A DNA stretch of 64,000 nucleotides, taken from the NCBI RefSeq assembly GCF_029962835.1, contig NC_080574.1, positions 21,612,001-21,676,000 on the forward strand. Reading direction: 5' to 3'. The stretch comes from Magnolia sinica. Taxonomy: Eukaryota; Streptophyta; Magnoliopsida; Magnoliales; Magnoliaceae. The notes below the pieces were generated by a model. That model saw nothing but the letters and a program-made list of their open reading frames with translations. It ran no database searches and was not told the origin of the DNA. The translations under genes and the position numbers were made by a program. Positions 1-12,458 of the stretch are shown piece by piece. Numbering within the stretch: the stretch's first letter is position 1; each line of letters opens with the position of its first letter.

Positions 1-93
1 TGCACATGAGGAACCGCACCGGATGCACGGTTTAGATTCCACATGAACATCATGGGTGGACCCTACACAGCTCCAGCGCATGGTAATTACAAT
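1..93. repeat. Dispersed repeat, inverted copy of 17567-17652
   Basis: Read on the minus strand, this stretch closely matches 17567-17652. The shared order is TAATTACCATGCGCT, then GTAGGG(T/C)CCACC, then AAACCGTGCA and ATTCCTCATG-like blocks. It is probably a fragment of a foldback or MITE family, cut by the window start. The parent family is not identified. Bases 94-404 hold nothing I recognise. Confidence 0.55.
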
Positions 94-404
94 AAGTTCG
101 GACGTATGCGATCATTCCCCGGATGACACAATGATGGTCTGCGATCCAAACCGTTTATTTTGTGGATGGGGAAAAGCCTAGAAAATCTACGGAATGGACC
201 GTTTTTCACCGTCAATATGTAGTCACAAGAAAGAAATCAACGATTGGCTTGCTACGATTTCAATCTGGGTGATTATTAGGACATGGGTAGTAGGGACATC
301 AGATCGTTGCCCTGTTGACCATTGAACTCTGAGCCAACCCATGTAAATTCAGACCCGAGGACAACGTCGAACACGTGTGGACGAAACACCTGCCAATATA
401 TCGT

Positions 405-842
405 AAACGGATTGGCTACTCCCCTGGCCCCGGCCCGGTGGCTGGTGGTCGGTGCTCTGTTGGCCCGACCATGATTTATTTGTTTCATCCATTCCGTTCA
501 TACATTTTTACAGATCATTTTAGTTTTTGATCTAGAATATGAGAGGAATATAAATCTCAGGTGGACCACACCATGGGAAAACAATAGTAATTGGATATCG
601 ACCATGATCCAAAACTTCTATGGCCCTTAAAAAGTTTTTAATGGTCTATGTTCATTCAACACTGTTTCCTGTAATGTGGTCCACTTGAGATTGACATATA
701 CCTTATTTTTAGTCTAATACAATAAAATGATTTAGAAAAATAGATTGACAGCATGGATGAAACACATGCATCGCAGTGGAGTCTACAAAACACCGACTAC
801 CAGCCATTGGCTGGTTGCAGGGTGCGTAGCCAATCCGTTTCC
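405..842. mobile_element. Foldback/MITE-like element, 'GGATTGGCTACTCCCC' termini
   Basis: The left end (AAACGGATTGGCTAC, from 405) and the right end (GTAGCCAATCCGTTT, to about 840) are inverted repeats. Similarity extends for roughly 90 bp inward, through GGCTGGTGGTCGGTG and the CATGATT/CATGCATC region. The centre carries the common core of this window: GTGGACCACACCA..GGAAAACA on the left and its mirror ACTGTTTCCTG..TGTGGTCCAC on the right. There is no transposase frame, so it is non-autonomous. The same termini recur at 22650-23164. No target-site duplication was confirmed. Confidence 0.75.
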
Positions 843-966
843 CAGCATATCAGGCTCTTCTGCTAATGGCGGAGCCGACGCGAATTTACTGCAAAAGCCT
901 CCGTTTCCCAATATACCAGGCTCTTCTGCTAATGTCAGAGCCAACGCGGATTTACTGCTAAAGCCT
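835..966. repeat. 66-bp direct duplication
   Basis: Bases 835-900 and 901-966 are two tandem copies of 66 bp. Both run CCGTTTCCCA..., CAGGCTCTTCTGCTAATG..., GAGCC(G/A)ACGCG(A/G)ATTTACTGC and AAGCCT, with about ten differences. The first copy begins inside the right terminus of the preceding foldback element, so part of the element end was duplicated with its flank. Confidence 0.8.
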
Positions 967-1779
967 CGGAGAGGAAGTACTTATTTTTGGGCTCATGCTT
1001 AAAAATAGTCTCTTCAAATGAATGAACCGTATGAATATAATAAATACATCATCGTGGCTCATGTAACATTGAACTCCTTGTAAGATCTCTATGTGGAATT
1101 GTTGAAGGATGTTGCTGTGCATCGGATATAAAAATCGAAAGATGTTCAAATCGGATTACTGAAGTCTTCCTTTCCTTACACCCTTTAGAGAAGATGAAAT
1201 GGAACTTTAACTTCTGTCAATGGTATTAGATTAGGAACCCGGCTCTTATTTATACCTCGTCGAGGAGTTTGAAATCCATCAACACTCCTCTCACACCACC
1301 TTATACGAACTCTACATGTATCACAACTTAATGGGGGCACACCATCCAACCTTTTGGTTAATCTAGACTTTTTATAGATAAAACCCACCTTATAGGATTC
1401 TGACACTCCTTTGAACCATTTATACCATTGAGAACTCCTCCAGCGGCTGCTCGTCTTCACAGACAGGTACCTTCACCAGCCAGGTGGTGTTAGTACACCA
1501 TGACACATACTAACACCAGTCAGTGTGTAGTACATCAGCCAATCCACTACCAGCTGGAAGCGAATTAGCTGCTGTACCCCACACCAGCTGTCTCGCTGAA
1601 TTACGCCATGCAGAAGGGCCCAGCGGTCTTCAAGCCCATGATGATAGGAAGGAAGGAAAAAAGATCAAAGTTTTGTTTGTCATGGTGTATTTATTATATA
1701 CATACAATACAGTTCATTCATTTGGTGAGATATTTTAGGTCATATGCCTGAAAATAAGTCACGCATTGCAGATAGCAAT
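967..1779. other. Intergenic, no gene recognised
   Basis: No convincing coding frame, RNA gene or complete element is visible. A minus-strand open frame of 91 codons at 1185-1460 has no recognisable motif and is treated as chance. Around 1475-1515 short inverted matches (GGTGTTAGTA / TACTAACACC) suggest a small hairpin. Confidence 0.5.
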
Positions 1780-2085
1780 GGGATAATGATTCCCACCGTT
1801 AACATATTTATAGGGTCCACCCTAATGTTTTTTTTTTCCATCCTGTTCATAAGGGAAGAAAAACACAGATGAAGAGATAAAACAAATATCAGATTGATCC
1901 AAACCTTCTTTATCCCAAAAAGCTTTCAATGGTAGATGGTCAATCTTCCACTACTTTCTGCCATGTGGTCCACTTGATTTTTGGATCTATTTTATTTTTG
2001 GTCTTAACCTTTATAATAATCTTGCAAAATAGACTAATGGTTTGGATATAACACGCCCCTCACGGTGGGTGGGTTCACAGAACTT
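1780..2085. mobile_element. Truncated foldback element (right half)
   Basis: The order of blocks is that of the right half of the window's common foldback core: a CCACCCTAATGTTT block, CAAATATCA..TGATCCAAA, then TGTGGTCCACTTGAT, then GATATAACACG..CACGGTGGGTGG. The matching left half is missing. It directly abuts the element starting near 2091. Confidence 0.6.
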
Positions 2086-2090
2086 GGTGA

Positions 2091-2629
2091 GGACGTGGAT
2101 TTCCTGCAAAAGCCTTCAGCATGAAGTTCCTGTGCAAGGATGCTGGGTGGGGCCTACTGAGATATTTGTGAGAAATCCACCCAGTTCATCCGCTTCGAGA
2201 GATCATTTTATTATCTGCGACAGAAATTATACGTATCCAAAACTTAAGTGTGTCACACGTGAGGAAACAGTGGGGATTTAGTGTGAATCGTTGAAACATT
2301 CTTGGGGCCATAAAATTTTTGTGTCAGGCAATTTTTTTTGGTATTTTCACTTCATCCCAGTGGTAATGACATTGTAAACGGTTTAAATGTAATGTAAACA
2401 TCAAGGTGTAGCCCAAGAAGGTTTCAATTGTATGAATATCTTTTCCTAATTTTCCCTCTCGTGTGACCCACTCGAGTTATGGATCCACCTAATTTTAGGT
2501 CGCATTTCCTAAAATGATATCTCAAAACGGATGGACGGGGTGGATTTCTTACAAACATCTAGGCGTGCCCCACCTAGCATCCTTGCGCAGGAACTTCCTG
2601 GGAAAGCCTTTCGCAGGAAATCCGCGTCC
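2091..2629. mobile_element. Foldback element with ~110-bp terminal inverted repeats
   Basis: The left end GGACGTGGATTTCCTGC (2091) mirrors the right end GCAGGAAATCCGCGTCC (to 2629). The arms stay similar for about 110 bp, through AGTTCCTG(T/C)GCAAGGATGC, GGTGGGGC and GAAATCCACCC. The centre is a diverged version of the common core (GAGGAAACAGTGGGGATT ... AAGGTTTCAATTG). It is non-coding. The termini differ from neighbouring elements although the core is shared. Confidence 0.8.
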
Positions 2630-2695
2630 GAGATGGAATACCTGCTAAGCGTGTCCCACTATTTTTCCGTGCCGAGCAAAAACATCTCACCGAGG

Positions 2696-3065
2696 ACTGA
2701 TCACCTATAGCCAACCGTTCCCAAGTTATGGTACAGTACGGTCTTTATCGCCAACATACCCCCTTTGTAGGAAATCAATACCACCTAAATGGTAGGCCCC
2801 GACATGAATATCACTATTCTCGGAAATCAGGCTAATCCATTAACTAGGTGGGCCACGCATGTATGTTGAGTCAAACAACCTTGTCCATCGATTCTAATGT
2901 TGGTGGCCCACCTGATCAGCCAACCGAACCGATTTTTGTGCTGGGTGATCTTCGTGGTGGGACCTATGGTTTTCATGGCTACTGATGCTCTGCACATGTA
3001 GCGTGTTTGCCGGAAAGATTGTACGGTACCATAAGTTGTGGTACTTTTGGCTGTAAGTGATCAGT
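2696..3065. mobile_element. MITE-like element, ACTGATCAC termini
   Basis: The left arm ACTGATCACCTATAGCCAA (from 2696) is matched in inverse orientation by TTGGCTGTAAGTGATCAGT (to 3065). A second paired block is CAAGTTATGGTACAGTACGG with CCGTACAATC..-type sequence near 3020-3050. There is no coding capacity. The central part contains inverted GGTGGGCCAC/GGTGGCCCACC blocks. The family is not identified. Confidence 0.65.
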
Positions 3066-3399
3066 TTTCTCCTTTTATATGATGAACGGGTCGTAGGAAG
3101 ATAGTGGGAAAAACGGAATGATTGATAAGCCAAGTTGATCGGCTCTTCCAAATGAGAATCTTCGGGTGGGTCCTACCACGACCGCGATTGACGGTTCACC
3201 GTCCAAAGAGGATGAAAAATCCGGCGATGCACATCAAAAGCAGGCCCGATCCTTATTCTCCACCCTTCCCTCCCTTCTCCAAATCCTCACCTCTCATCCC
3301 TCTCTTTTCCATTATGCCTCCTTATCACATCCTAAAGCAAATGAGAGTCTCTTTCTGGGACCGGACCTTCCACATATCCTATTTTACGCAGCGCATAAA

Positions 3400-3850
3400 A
3401 TACGCAAGCTCCGTGGGGCCCACCATGTTGAATATGTAATCCACTCCGTTCATAATGTGAGAACCTTTATTTGATCGTTACATACAAAATATCATCCGAA
3501 TAGAAAACTCTGACGTGCCACGCAAAAGGGAACAATGTGAAATTGATACTAATACCTTTAAGTTCATTTGGGGTGGCTCACCTTAGTTTTTTTTGGGTGA
3601 TGCTGATTTCTACATCTTCGCTTCATCCTGACGAGATTACACCTGATTAACGGGTTTGATGAAAATACATAGAATGGTGGCTACATGCACAAACCAATAT
3701 TTTCCATCCCATCCTCACTGTTCCCTGGTGTAGCTCACCTGAGTCGTGTATCGAGCTGAATTTTTGCCCCGTCATCTAGAATTGAGTATACAACCTGATA
3801 GACGGAGTGGATTTTAAGATACAAAATGGTGGGCCCCAAAGATATTGGGT
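3400..3850. mobile_element. Foldback/MITE-like element
   Basis: The left arm has GGGGCCCACCATGTTG and ATCCACTCCGT. The right arm ends GACGGAGTGGATTTTAAG and AATGGTGGGCCCC, its inverse. The centre is an eroded copy of the common core. No coding frame fits it. An A-run of about 18 bases follows at 3869. From 3887 to about 4200 I see nothing specific. Confidence 0.6.
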
Positions 3851-4199
3851 GTTTTATGCTCTGGGAAAAGAAAAAAAAAAAAAAACTTGTAGAGAGGATT
3901 CCAGTCTTTCGTTACACACCTCTCCCATGCTAATCAAAGCTTAGAGTGCGCACTTAAGTCCTCTCGCTTCCGCTCGTTTCATTCGAAAATGATTCTACGG
4001 ATGAAGATCAATTTCTATGGTATCAGTCTTCTTTGCTTCACCTGGCTTATATTAACATCATTCGTAAATAATACTTTCATCTTTTGGCGTGCCCTTTTTA
4101 GAAGTATAAATTAGGTGGGGTTACTGTGACAACTTCCATGAAGGGAATTATGACAAGGGAGTTATTTCATACTCTGGCTTAATGCTCTACATGAACCAA

Positions 4200-4803
4200 G
4201 TTAGTTCGGTTAACTCACTAAAAGCTTGATTTTTAATTGAGTTTGAGTTGAGTCGAGCTGATTTTTGAAGCTCGAAAATTTTTAAGCCGAGTTTGAGCTT
4301 GCCCGAGCTCAAATCGACTTGGATCGAACCTCAACTCGAATCGAACTTGGATCGAATCAGTTTGGTGACTTGGTAATTTTGATATTGACGTTGCCCATTA
4401 AGTGTTTGATGAAATGACTCAACGAAGTGTTGTTTCGGGTGCATATGTTCTCTTCGGGATCCGCTAGTGAGGAGGAAGGTATGATAATAATAAATCACTG
4501 CAAAAAAAAAAAAAAAACTTTACATAATAAAACTATCCTTGTATTTTGATGTTGCCTAACCCTTGTATTTTGATGCTGCCTATCGAGTGTTTGATGCTAT
4601 AAACTGATGTTGCTGTTTTGTATTCCTTGAGAAATTGAAAGTGTACACATGAGAAAATGTAGCAAAGACTCAAACTCGGCTTGAACCAAGTCGAGCTGAC
4701 CAGTCGAGCCCGAGGACCAAGCTGAGCCGAGTTTGAGCTGGGTCGGCTACTGGCCGAGCAGAGTCTGAGTTGTGCCAAGCTGGACTTGTGTACAACTCTA
4801 CTC
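4200..4803. repeat. GAGCTCGAG/GTCGAGCC-rich dispersed repeat
   Basis: The region is packed with short blocks such as GAGTTGAGTCGAGCTG, GCCGAGTTTGAGCTTG and CAAGTCGAGCTGACC. It ends in CTTGTGTACAACTCTAC (about 4787-4803), the same end as the repeat at 36608-37672. It is non-coding. This looks like a short dispersed element common in plant intergenic DNA. Its class is not certain. Confidence 0.55.
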
Positions 4804-6110
4804 TTGCCGCCTTAGGTGCTTCATATTCAAGCACTAGGAAATAGTACAGGTGGGGTGTACCTTATCTCTCGAATGTGTCCGAGTGTGCCGTCTTGGTTTC
4901 GACAGGTTATGTTGTAAAATATAGACCACATGACTATTGAACTGACTGGATTCTTCAACCAGGAGATCTAATAGAGAGACCTTCCTGATGGGTGGGTCGA
5001 ATCTCGTACACGAACTTCCTTGTACACGTGTGTGGGTCCGCAAACCTCCAAATATCTATCTCATTCAAAAGATATCATACATTCCTCTCTGCTTACCGAG
5101 AGGGGAAAAAAGGCAGTGGTCCGCCGTACCACTTGGTCCCGTACTCTTCCTTTGCGAAAACCTATAATAGACCACTGGCCGTGGGTCCCACTGCACTATG
5201 ATGGTAGTAGCTGTCTGTATGTTATTTAGGTTTGTGGGGACCAGCTAATACAAATTTGGAGGTCACAAGGACCACTGATTTTGAGCTCAACGGTCGGCGG
5301 TCGTCAACAACAACGTCTTCAATTCTATAAGTAGGGGCCATGAGTAGGTAATCCAGACCTTCGTTCTGTAAAGTCCCTCGTCGGTAGGCCATGTACTAAA
5401 AAGAAGTCCTCTTTCAGTCAATTCAAACTGTTCGAATTATGAAAACCGAACAGACGGCTGATAATAGAAATGCGGAAACTTCCACGTTCGACTGAAAAAA
5501 GGTCCCAGTATTGATGGTTCGGATCTTTTGTTTAGGACGATTTATCGATCGATCTATGGTCTGAAAACTCAAGTATACCGTTCCAAGCCTCGCATCGCAT
5601 CGGGACCTCGGGTAGCGTCGAACCCATTAAGACACGGACGTGGAATTCCTACAACGCCTGTTACGTGGAGCCGGTAAAACAAAAATATGGGACCCAACGA
5701 GATGTCTGTTTGCCATCTACTCCGTCCATACGTTTCGTATGAGCCCAGATATAAGCCAGATCCAAACTCCGAGTGGGCCATTGCTGAATTTATCTTCTTG
5801 ATCATCCATTTTCTGGTGAAAAATTGGAAGGTTAAGATTGTCTTATCAAGGATATTTTTGAAGGCATGCATTTTTCCATGGTGAGTTGAGTCAGACCATC
5901 GGTGGGGAGCAATCAAACCTGGGCCATAATCGAACAAACTACAAACGGATCATGCGAGTCAATTTCAAACTAGTTACTAAGTGGATGAGTATCTTCCATC
6001 ACGCTGTCCCCATGTCAAATTTTTTTGTTAGAAATAATGTATAGAAAATAATAGATAATATTTAGAAAAATAAAAAATTAAATAATAAAATAAAGTAAGA
6101 AAAGATTACT
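4804..6110. other. Intergenic, no gene recognised
   Basis: Open frames here (for example 122 codons on the minus strand at 5569-5937) show no recognisable domain and no coding-like neighbours. Short pieces resembling repeat edges occur (GTGGGTCCCACTG near 5182), but no element could be bounded. The segment 6020-6110 is strongly A/T rich. Confidence 0.5.
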
Positions 6111-6114
6111 TATT

Positions 6115-6464
6115 TAAATTGAGTCGAAACTGAGTCACTCGACTTGAAACTAAATCTGTCCTTGAAGCTGGGCATGAACCAACTCAACTCGCCTAACTCG
6201 ACTCATCCGACTCGTTCGGACCCAACCCGACCCGTGAGTTGGTTTCAACCAAGTAGGATTCGCCCAATCCGAACTCAAATCGAGTTGAGTCGAGTTACTG
6301 TGGTAGACTCGACTCGATTCGAAATTGACTCGACTCGGATTCGGATATCTCTAACCCTATACGGTGCACCCGTCCCAATCCCAAATTCTCTCTTCCTACC
6401 TCATCCTCCTCCTCTTCCAAGCCCAGCAACCACCCACCACTATCACCACCCTCCTCCCTCTCTT

Positions 6465-6513
<49 letters not shown>

Positions 6514-6830
6514 GCCCTCTTTTTCCAAGCCCGGCAGTCACCCACCACCATCGGATTCACCATCGTCCTCCTCTCTCCTCTCCACTCCCTCCCTGCCTCA
6601 TCTCTCAATCAGAATTAGTGCCAACTTAAACCAACTCGCCACTTTTTATCGAGTTGGACTTAGTCCGGATTAGTCCAGGCTAGACCCGGATTCGGATTGG
6701 TTCAGTCATGCTGGACTCAGTATCGAGTTGAGTTGAGTTTGGGTTAGGCCTATTTTAAAACCAGATCGAGTCGGGTCAGCCCTAACTCGGTCCGACTCGA
6801 CCCAATGCCCAACTATATCTATCCTCATTT
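6115..6830. repeat. GACTCGAC/CCCGACC-rich repeat with CT-rich insert
   Basis: The outer parts (6115-6350 and 6625-6830) repeat short blocks such as GACTCGACTCG, GAGTTGAGTCGAG and CCCAACCCGACCC. The centre (6360-6620) is different: pyrimidine rich, with a CT microsatellite flanked by two related copies of CCAAGCCC(A/G)GCA..CACCCACCAC (near 6418 and 6526). The centre looks like an insertion into the outer repeat. Frames crossing it are low-complexity and not believable genes. Confidence 0.5.
6469..6510. repeat. (CT)21 microsatellite
   Basis: An uninterrupted CT dinucleotide run. It lies between two diverged copies of a CACCCACCAC-containing segment. Confidence 0.95.
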
Positions 6831-7831
6831 AACCACGTCTCAAGTGTAATATGATTCTTGGACAATTGGCCTCCATGATACAACAACTATTACTTGGTCC
6901 CAACAGTGCACTTACTGCAGACAAGTTTGAACCAGTGTGCAGAACTTAACCAAAGTGAGTTGACTCGACAACAAATTTTAGTTAGTAAAACAACACTAAA
7001 TCAGATATGAATTTCGAAGAACCAGAGAGAAATTGTTGATTTTTTAATGAATGAATTTGGAAAAGGAATATGTTTATATATAAACCATGATTAGGTGTTT
7101 AAAACACTGTTTTAAATGGCTATTGGGTTTGAACCCAACTGGTGCGACCACCCGAATGGAGGGATTCCTGATTTGAAGTTTGCGAAAAATCAACAGGTGC
7201 GAGTATACTCGCGAAGTACGGAATAAAACCATTATTGCGAATGTACTCTTAGTCTTCACGTAGACCCATATCTAGACGCGACCCGACCCGGCCTATCATG
7301 GCTTTTCTCGGTGTGAACATGTGTGTGTGGTTAATGGCATAGGTCAAGCTAATGGCATAACTCCCAATTGAACCAAATTCACATGCCCACTGAGAAGATG
7401 CTCAAGCCCCATGCAAAACTCCTCTCTTATATACTTAAGTTTTTCTTTGATCATTTTCAATATTGATAAGAGATACATTAAAAACAAAATACTTTTAAAA
7501 ATAAAAAATAATGTGAAAATTTCAAAATTGAAAACACTTTATTTTAAAATGCAACATTTTTCTCCAAAATAAATATCAGGCTGGCTCTGATAGAGTCACG
7601 ACTCTGGATGGTCTAGAGAAGCTTGTTTTTTTCCATTTGCAGCTCGTGTGGTGGAAGGTTGCTGGAGACAAAGCAACGGTCCACACTCAATCAGAAAAAA
7701 AAAATCACGCCATCTTGATAGTCAGGGTTGTCCATTCAATCCAAAATTCAGCGCCACCTTAACGGTCTGATCTCTTTAAAATAATCTCGCAAAATGAATA
7801 TACAATGTGGATGTACAACAAATACATCGAG
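6831..7831. other. Intergenic; foldback-like remnant at its right end
   Basis: No gene is recognised. The last part (about 7690-7831) has foldback-family features: a CACCTTAACGGTCTGATC block and an ATGAATATACAATGTGGATG..ATACATCGAGG edge. They appear to continue at 16912 beyond the large insertion, since CCCACCTTAACGGTCTCAC is found there. Confidence 0.45.
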
Positions 7832-10499
7832 GTAGGTGTAACACCCCGGGTTTTCAGGGGCCATGTAGAAACTCGGCCTTCGAATTTCCGGGTGTCGCTT
7901 ATATCTTAATTATGGTGATTTGTACATAAATCAGTTTAAATGAGCAATAAAGGAATCAGCTGGAACATAAACTACAACTATTCTACTAGAATAAATGTGA
8001 CTAAAAAATACAAGTATATAGGAATATCAAACGGGTCGCACAAGGCGTCGCTCGACAAAATCTGTATAAGAAATGCCCAAAAGAGATGGTGCATTAGATC
8101 CCTGCTCAACAACCTATAAACAGCCCGCACAGTCTACGGTGATCCACTTATAAGCTGGACGTAGGAAAGCTCCACTTTCCTATCCATGCTCACCTCGCTC
8201 GGCTCGTCAAGCTCCGCTTGACTTGTATCTAGTAAAGGGTCTGGTTGGTGTTTTAAAACACCGTCCCAGAGTGAGAGTGAATAGCTAACTTAGTGATTAC
8301 TATTAGCCTTAAGTTACAACAAACATCAATTATATGATGAATTTAATGAAAGGCATACATTTACAGATCCATAACTAGTCTTGTTAATGCATATGCATGT
8401 ATTATGATATGATGCATGACCTCGCAATAACATTCCCTCGAGCGACTTCGTCTAATGATCGCGCATGACCAACACTCCCTCATTGCGATCTCAACTGCCG
8501 AGTCTCCAACCTAACTAGTGCGATATGATCGTGATCGTGTTAGCCGAGTTTTTAATTAATTTCGTTCATCTAGTAGATTGAAAAAACTGGTACACCCCAC
8601 ATATTATTGCCCTTAACTGGTTGCGAGGCCAAGACCCCTCAACGTGCGAGGGCAGGACCCCGCGATCCTTGATCTCATCGGGTTCTCTATTCCCGATTTC
8701 AAGCACATGGGGAGTGCTGATGTCACGCCCCAAACCCAGAAATCGGATTCGCAGGAATCCCGATCACCGAATCGGTGTCGACAGCCTCCGTAGTACCCCA
8801 TTCTTGGGTCCTAGCGTCCATACGCCAGATTCAGATCCTGAGATCCTACAAGGAGATTTTTTTTTTGTACATTTAACTCATAATAAGCATAACCACAAGA
8901 TTACCCAATTCACAAAGGCAACATCATCATCACATATCCACTAATATAATCATTTGAGTACAATGCTGAAAGGGAAAATACATATATCGAAATCAAAGCT
9001 CTAGAATACAACTGCACGCTCCAAGCTCAACGCTGCTGCAACCTAAAAACACCTGCACGCATCTATCGTGCATAAGCTTATAGAAAGCTTAGAGGGTAGT
9101 GTAAGTGTGTGCACAAGGTAAGTGCCAAGTATTCAATACAATGCCATTATCATACAAACTGGAAGTACTGGTAATCCATAAATCGTACAATATCGGAATA
9201 AGCAAAGATACTAGCAAGATCATGAATTATCTGAGTAAGCAGAAATACTGACAAGATCATAGATCATACGATAACAGAGTAAGCGGAAATACGAACAAGT
9301 CCATGAGCCAATCAATATCAGAATACGCAATATATAACAGCTACGCAAACGAGGAGTCATAAAGAGCCAAATATCAAATGCCGAGAATGCAATGGGGTAT
9401 ATAATTCCTTATGTGTTCACAAATACGTCAGCCATATCTAGACCATATAAATGCAGAAGCACAGTAATCCAAGATGTCGTATGCCGCGGATGTAATGCAA
9501 TATGCGGTGCGAATGGAATGACCATGCTGGAGTGTGAAGTCAGGATGGTAGTACATAGTATCGCAGGCTATGGGGTCCATCACAAGAGACTTCTATCCAA
9601 ACCAGTCCCATACCTAAATTTGGATAGTCAGACTCAATGTGGTAGACTCCTGATCTCAGGTTAGTCGCGCGCCCCAACCGAAATCCTGGCCATTGCGAAG
9701 GCACACGTAACAACTAGTTGCGTACCACCAACCCGAGTAGATAGTGAATGCATGAATGAGTATGCAACTCCTGCTCACTAAATCCACATATCAGTACGGT
9801 TCATCTCTGGGATCATCACCGGAGTTTAGTACACTCCAAATGGCACTGCCGCTCTCCCAGCCGCACAGTCCAAGTGAGCGTAAGAAACCTCACTATTCGC
9901 CTGACCAATAGTCTGCCAATACCTATCCGGCATGTCGATAGCGGACCCATTCACGAGCTGGTCAAACTCAGCCTAGTATTGCCCCCTACCCTCGGGCGGG
10001 TAAGGCCACACCCCTTCCCAACCGACCACGATACAGTGGGAGACGCGGCCTCCTGGTATTCGGCACTCGAGCGCTCATGTATCCACTCGATCTCGACGTT
10101 GAGGCGTCTCCTGGCCACGGAGGTTTAGGGATTTTCACCCAGGGACATCTATGGCGCTCGTATCTAGAATAAAATATTTCTGGTGTCCCATTTGGCCATC
10201 CACGATACGCCTGTGGAGGCTATGGCCCTGGTGTCGCTAGGGCATACAGTAATCATAATGCGAGATGCATAAGTCATACAATCCAGTCATGCATCAATCC
10301 TGTGCATACTGCGTGCTCAAGTAAGATAACCTCCGCCTATCGGGGAGTCTCATAACAACATGCTCAATGACATATGCAATGATCAACCACATCTCATAAC
10401 AAACATGCAGATGATGCGTATGGGCATGTATCATGATGCTATGTTGTCACATACTCATAATCGGTACCAGCAACCGGCATCGACAATCGACACCGACAA

Positions 10500-11100
10500 T
10501 GTGGACATTTAACCAACATTGCCCCCCAAGGAATGGCCCTCATGGATCCTAACATATAGTGGACCCATGACCTCACACAAGAGCCAAATATAGAACACCA
10601 TGGCCTTACTCAAGAGCTTAATACATATCACGATGGGCCTTTCACATGGGCCTAACATACATCACAATGGCTCCATAGCTTAGCCCTCAAACACACCACA
10701 ATGGGCTTCGTACAATCATAATGGGCCGCGTCACATGGGGCTAATACGCATCACATGGGCTACATATACATCACAATGGGCCACGTCCATGGGCCTTTAT
10801 ACATCATAGTGGGCCTCAACCTACGGGCAGAATATACATCACAATCGGAATCCACAATCGGCCATGATGATTGGCCTTGATCGATAATCGGCCAATCGAC
10901 CACAACACTCATAATCGGTAGTCAATAATCAGAATCGGCAAATCAGTCACGTCAATCAAAATCGATCAATAATCAGCCTCATTGATTGGTTGAACATGGC
11001 TTATGAGAAGGTCACAACATGAACATTCAACCATCATCGCCCATCAAAGTGGACATTTAACCAACATTGCTCCCAAGTAGTGGCCCATGTAGAGTCAAAC
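10500..11100. repeat. 549-bp-spaced direct duplication
   Basis: GTGGACATTTAACCAACATT followed by GC(C/T)CCC..AAG and GTGGCCC-like sequence occurs at 10500 and again at 11049. The interval (10840-11040) is rich in ATCGG/AATCGGCC blocks that also precede the first copy near 10460. This suggests a tandem duplication of about 550 bp. Confidence 0.6.
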
Positions 11101-11880
11101 ATAAGGTGGGCCCAAATATCTAATAGGTGGCCTCAAATAGTCATCACAGGTGGGCCTTACACACGCGGTACGTGGGCTTAAGCATCACCGTGGGTCGATA
11201 CATTGGGCCGCACCATTAGCCTAATATGCACATCACGGTGGGTCGCATCATTGGGCCGCATCAATGGGCGTCAATCCAACAAGTGGGCCGCATCAATGAG
11301 CCAGAAATACATCTCGATGGGCCTCATCACATGAGTAGGAATATTTCACAATGGCCTCACTAAATGGGTCGAAACACATCTCAATGGGCCACGACGTATG
11401 GGCCGAGTATATATCACAGTGGGCCACGACCCATGGGCCGCAACCTGTGGGCCTCAAATACAAGTGGGCCACATTAATGGGGCCCATATATAAACCTCAG
11501 GTGGGCCCTGCTCATGGGCTTCAAATACCTAATATGTGGGCCCTACCCATGGGTCTTATACGCATCAAATGGGTCACGCGTCATGGGCTCAATACATGTC
11601 ACGATAGACCTTGCATCAATGGGCCACACTAATGGGCCTTGTGCACATCAAGTGGGTTGTATCAAATAAGCAGCACTAATGGGCCTCGACCCATGAGCCC
11701 TGATATATATCATAATGGGGTGCCTACCCTGGATGGCGTGGATAAAAATACAGCAAAGTGGGCCTGACAAACGGGCCACAACATACATCAAAGTAGGCCT
11801 CATAACATAGTCATACATACATCAAATGGGCCACACCAATGGGCCCCATGTATATCAAATGGGCCACACTCAAATATAAG
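10560..11880. repeat. Degenerate GGGCC minisatellite
   Basis: The motif ATACATCACAATGGGCC followed by C(A/C)CATGGGCCT recurs irregularly dozens of times, roughly every 25-40 bp, with drifted spacers. Examples are near 10620, 10770, 11390, 11420, 11480 and 11830. The frames are not coding. GC-rich GGGCC cores alternate with AT-rich ATATACATCA spacers. Confidence 0.75.
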
Positions 11881-11884
11881 TGGT

Positions 11885-12110
11885 GATAATGATTTCCACT
11901 ACTAAAATTTTCGAGGCCCGCCATAACATTTATTTCCCATCTAATCTAATCATAAGGTCTCAAGATTTTAAAGATAGCCGTTCAATCCTCATCGTGCATT
12001 ATGGTCCACTTGATAAATAAATCTGTATTATTTTCATCCTAAACCTTAAAATCATTTTCCAAAAATGGTTGGACGGTTGGATGAAACACATGCATCGTGG
12101 TGAGTCCCAT
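11885..12110. mobile_element. Foldback element fragment (right half)
   Basis: The blocks occur in the order of the common foldback core: GATAATGATTTCCACTACT, then ATGGTCCACTTGAT, then CCTTAAAATCATTTTCCAAAAATGG, then GGATGAAACACATGCATCGTGGTG. The left half is absent. It sits inside the inner LTR-type insertion. Confidence 0.6.
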
Positions 12111-12182
12111 AGGGATGGAAGGCATAGATAAGTCACATATTCCGTTATGGAGGTCCACAATTGTGGACACAATACATACATA

Positions 12183-12422
12183 AATGGGTCTTAAGTAAGA
12201 CCCACCAAAATGTTTATTTTCCACCCATCTTAGGGTCCAACATACTGTCCATTCAAACTGGGGCCAACATGATGTTTATTTTCCATCCAAACTGGTCTGG
12301 TGATAGGGTCACATGGGCCTAGGGCCCACTGTAATATTTGCTTGCATCCAACCTGGGCCACTGTAATATTTATTTGCATCCAACCTGTTGATAAGGTCAT
12401 ATAGACCTTGGGCCCACTACAA

Positions 12423-12458
<36 letters not shown>

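Noticed and set aside
5569..5937. Minus-strand frame of 122 codons
   Set aside because: The composition resembles intergenic repeat DNA, with no motif and no gene-like flanks.
6144..6629. 161-codon serine/leucine/proline-rich frame
   Set aside because: It is produced by translation of a CT microsatellite and a GACTCGAC repeat, and frames on both strands are equally open.
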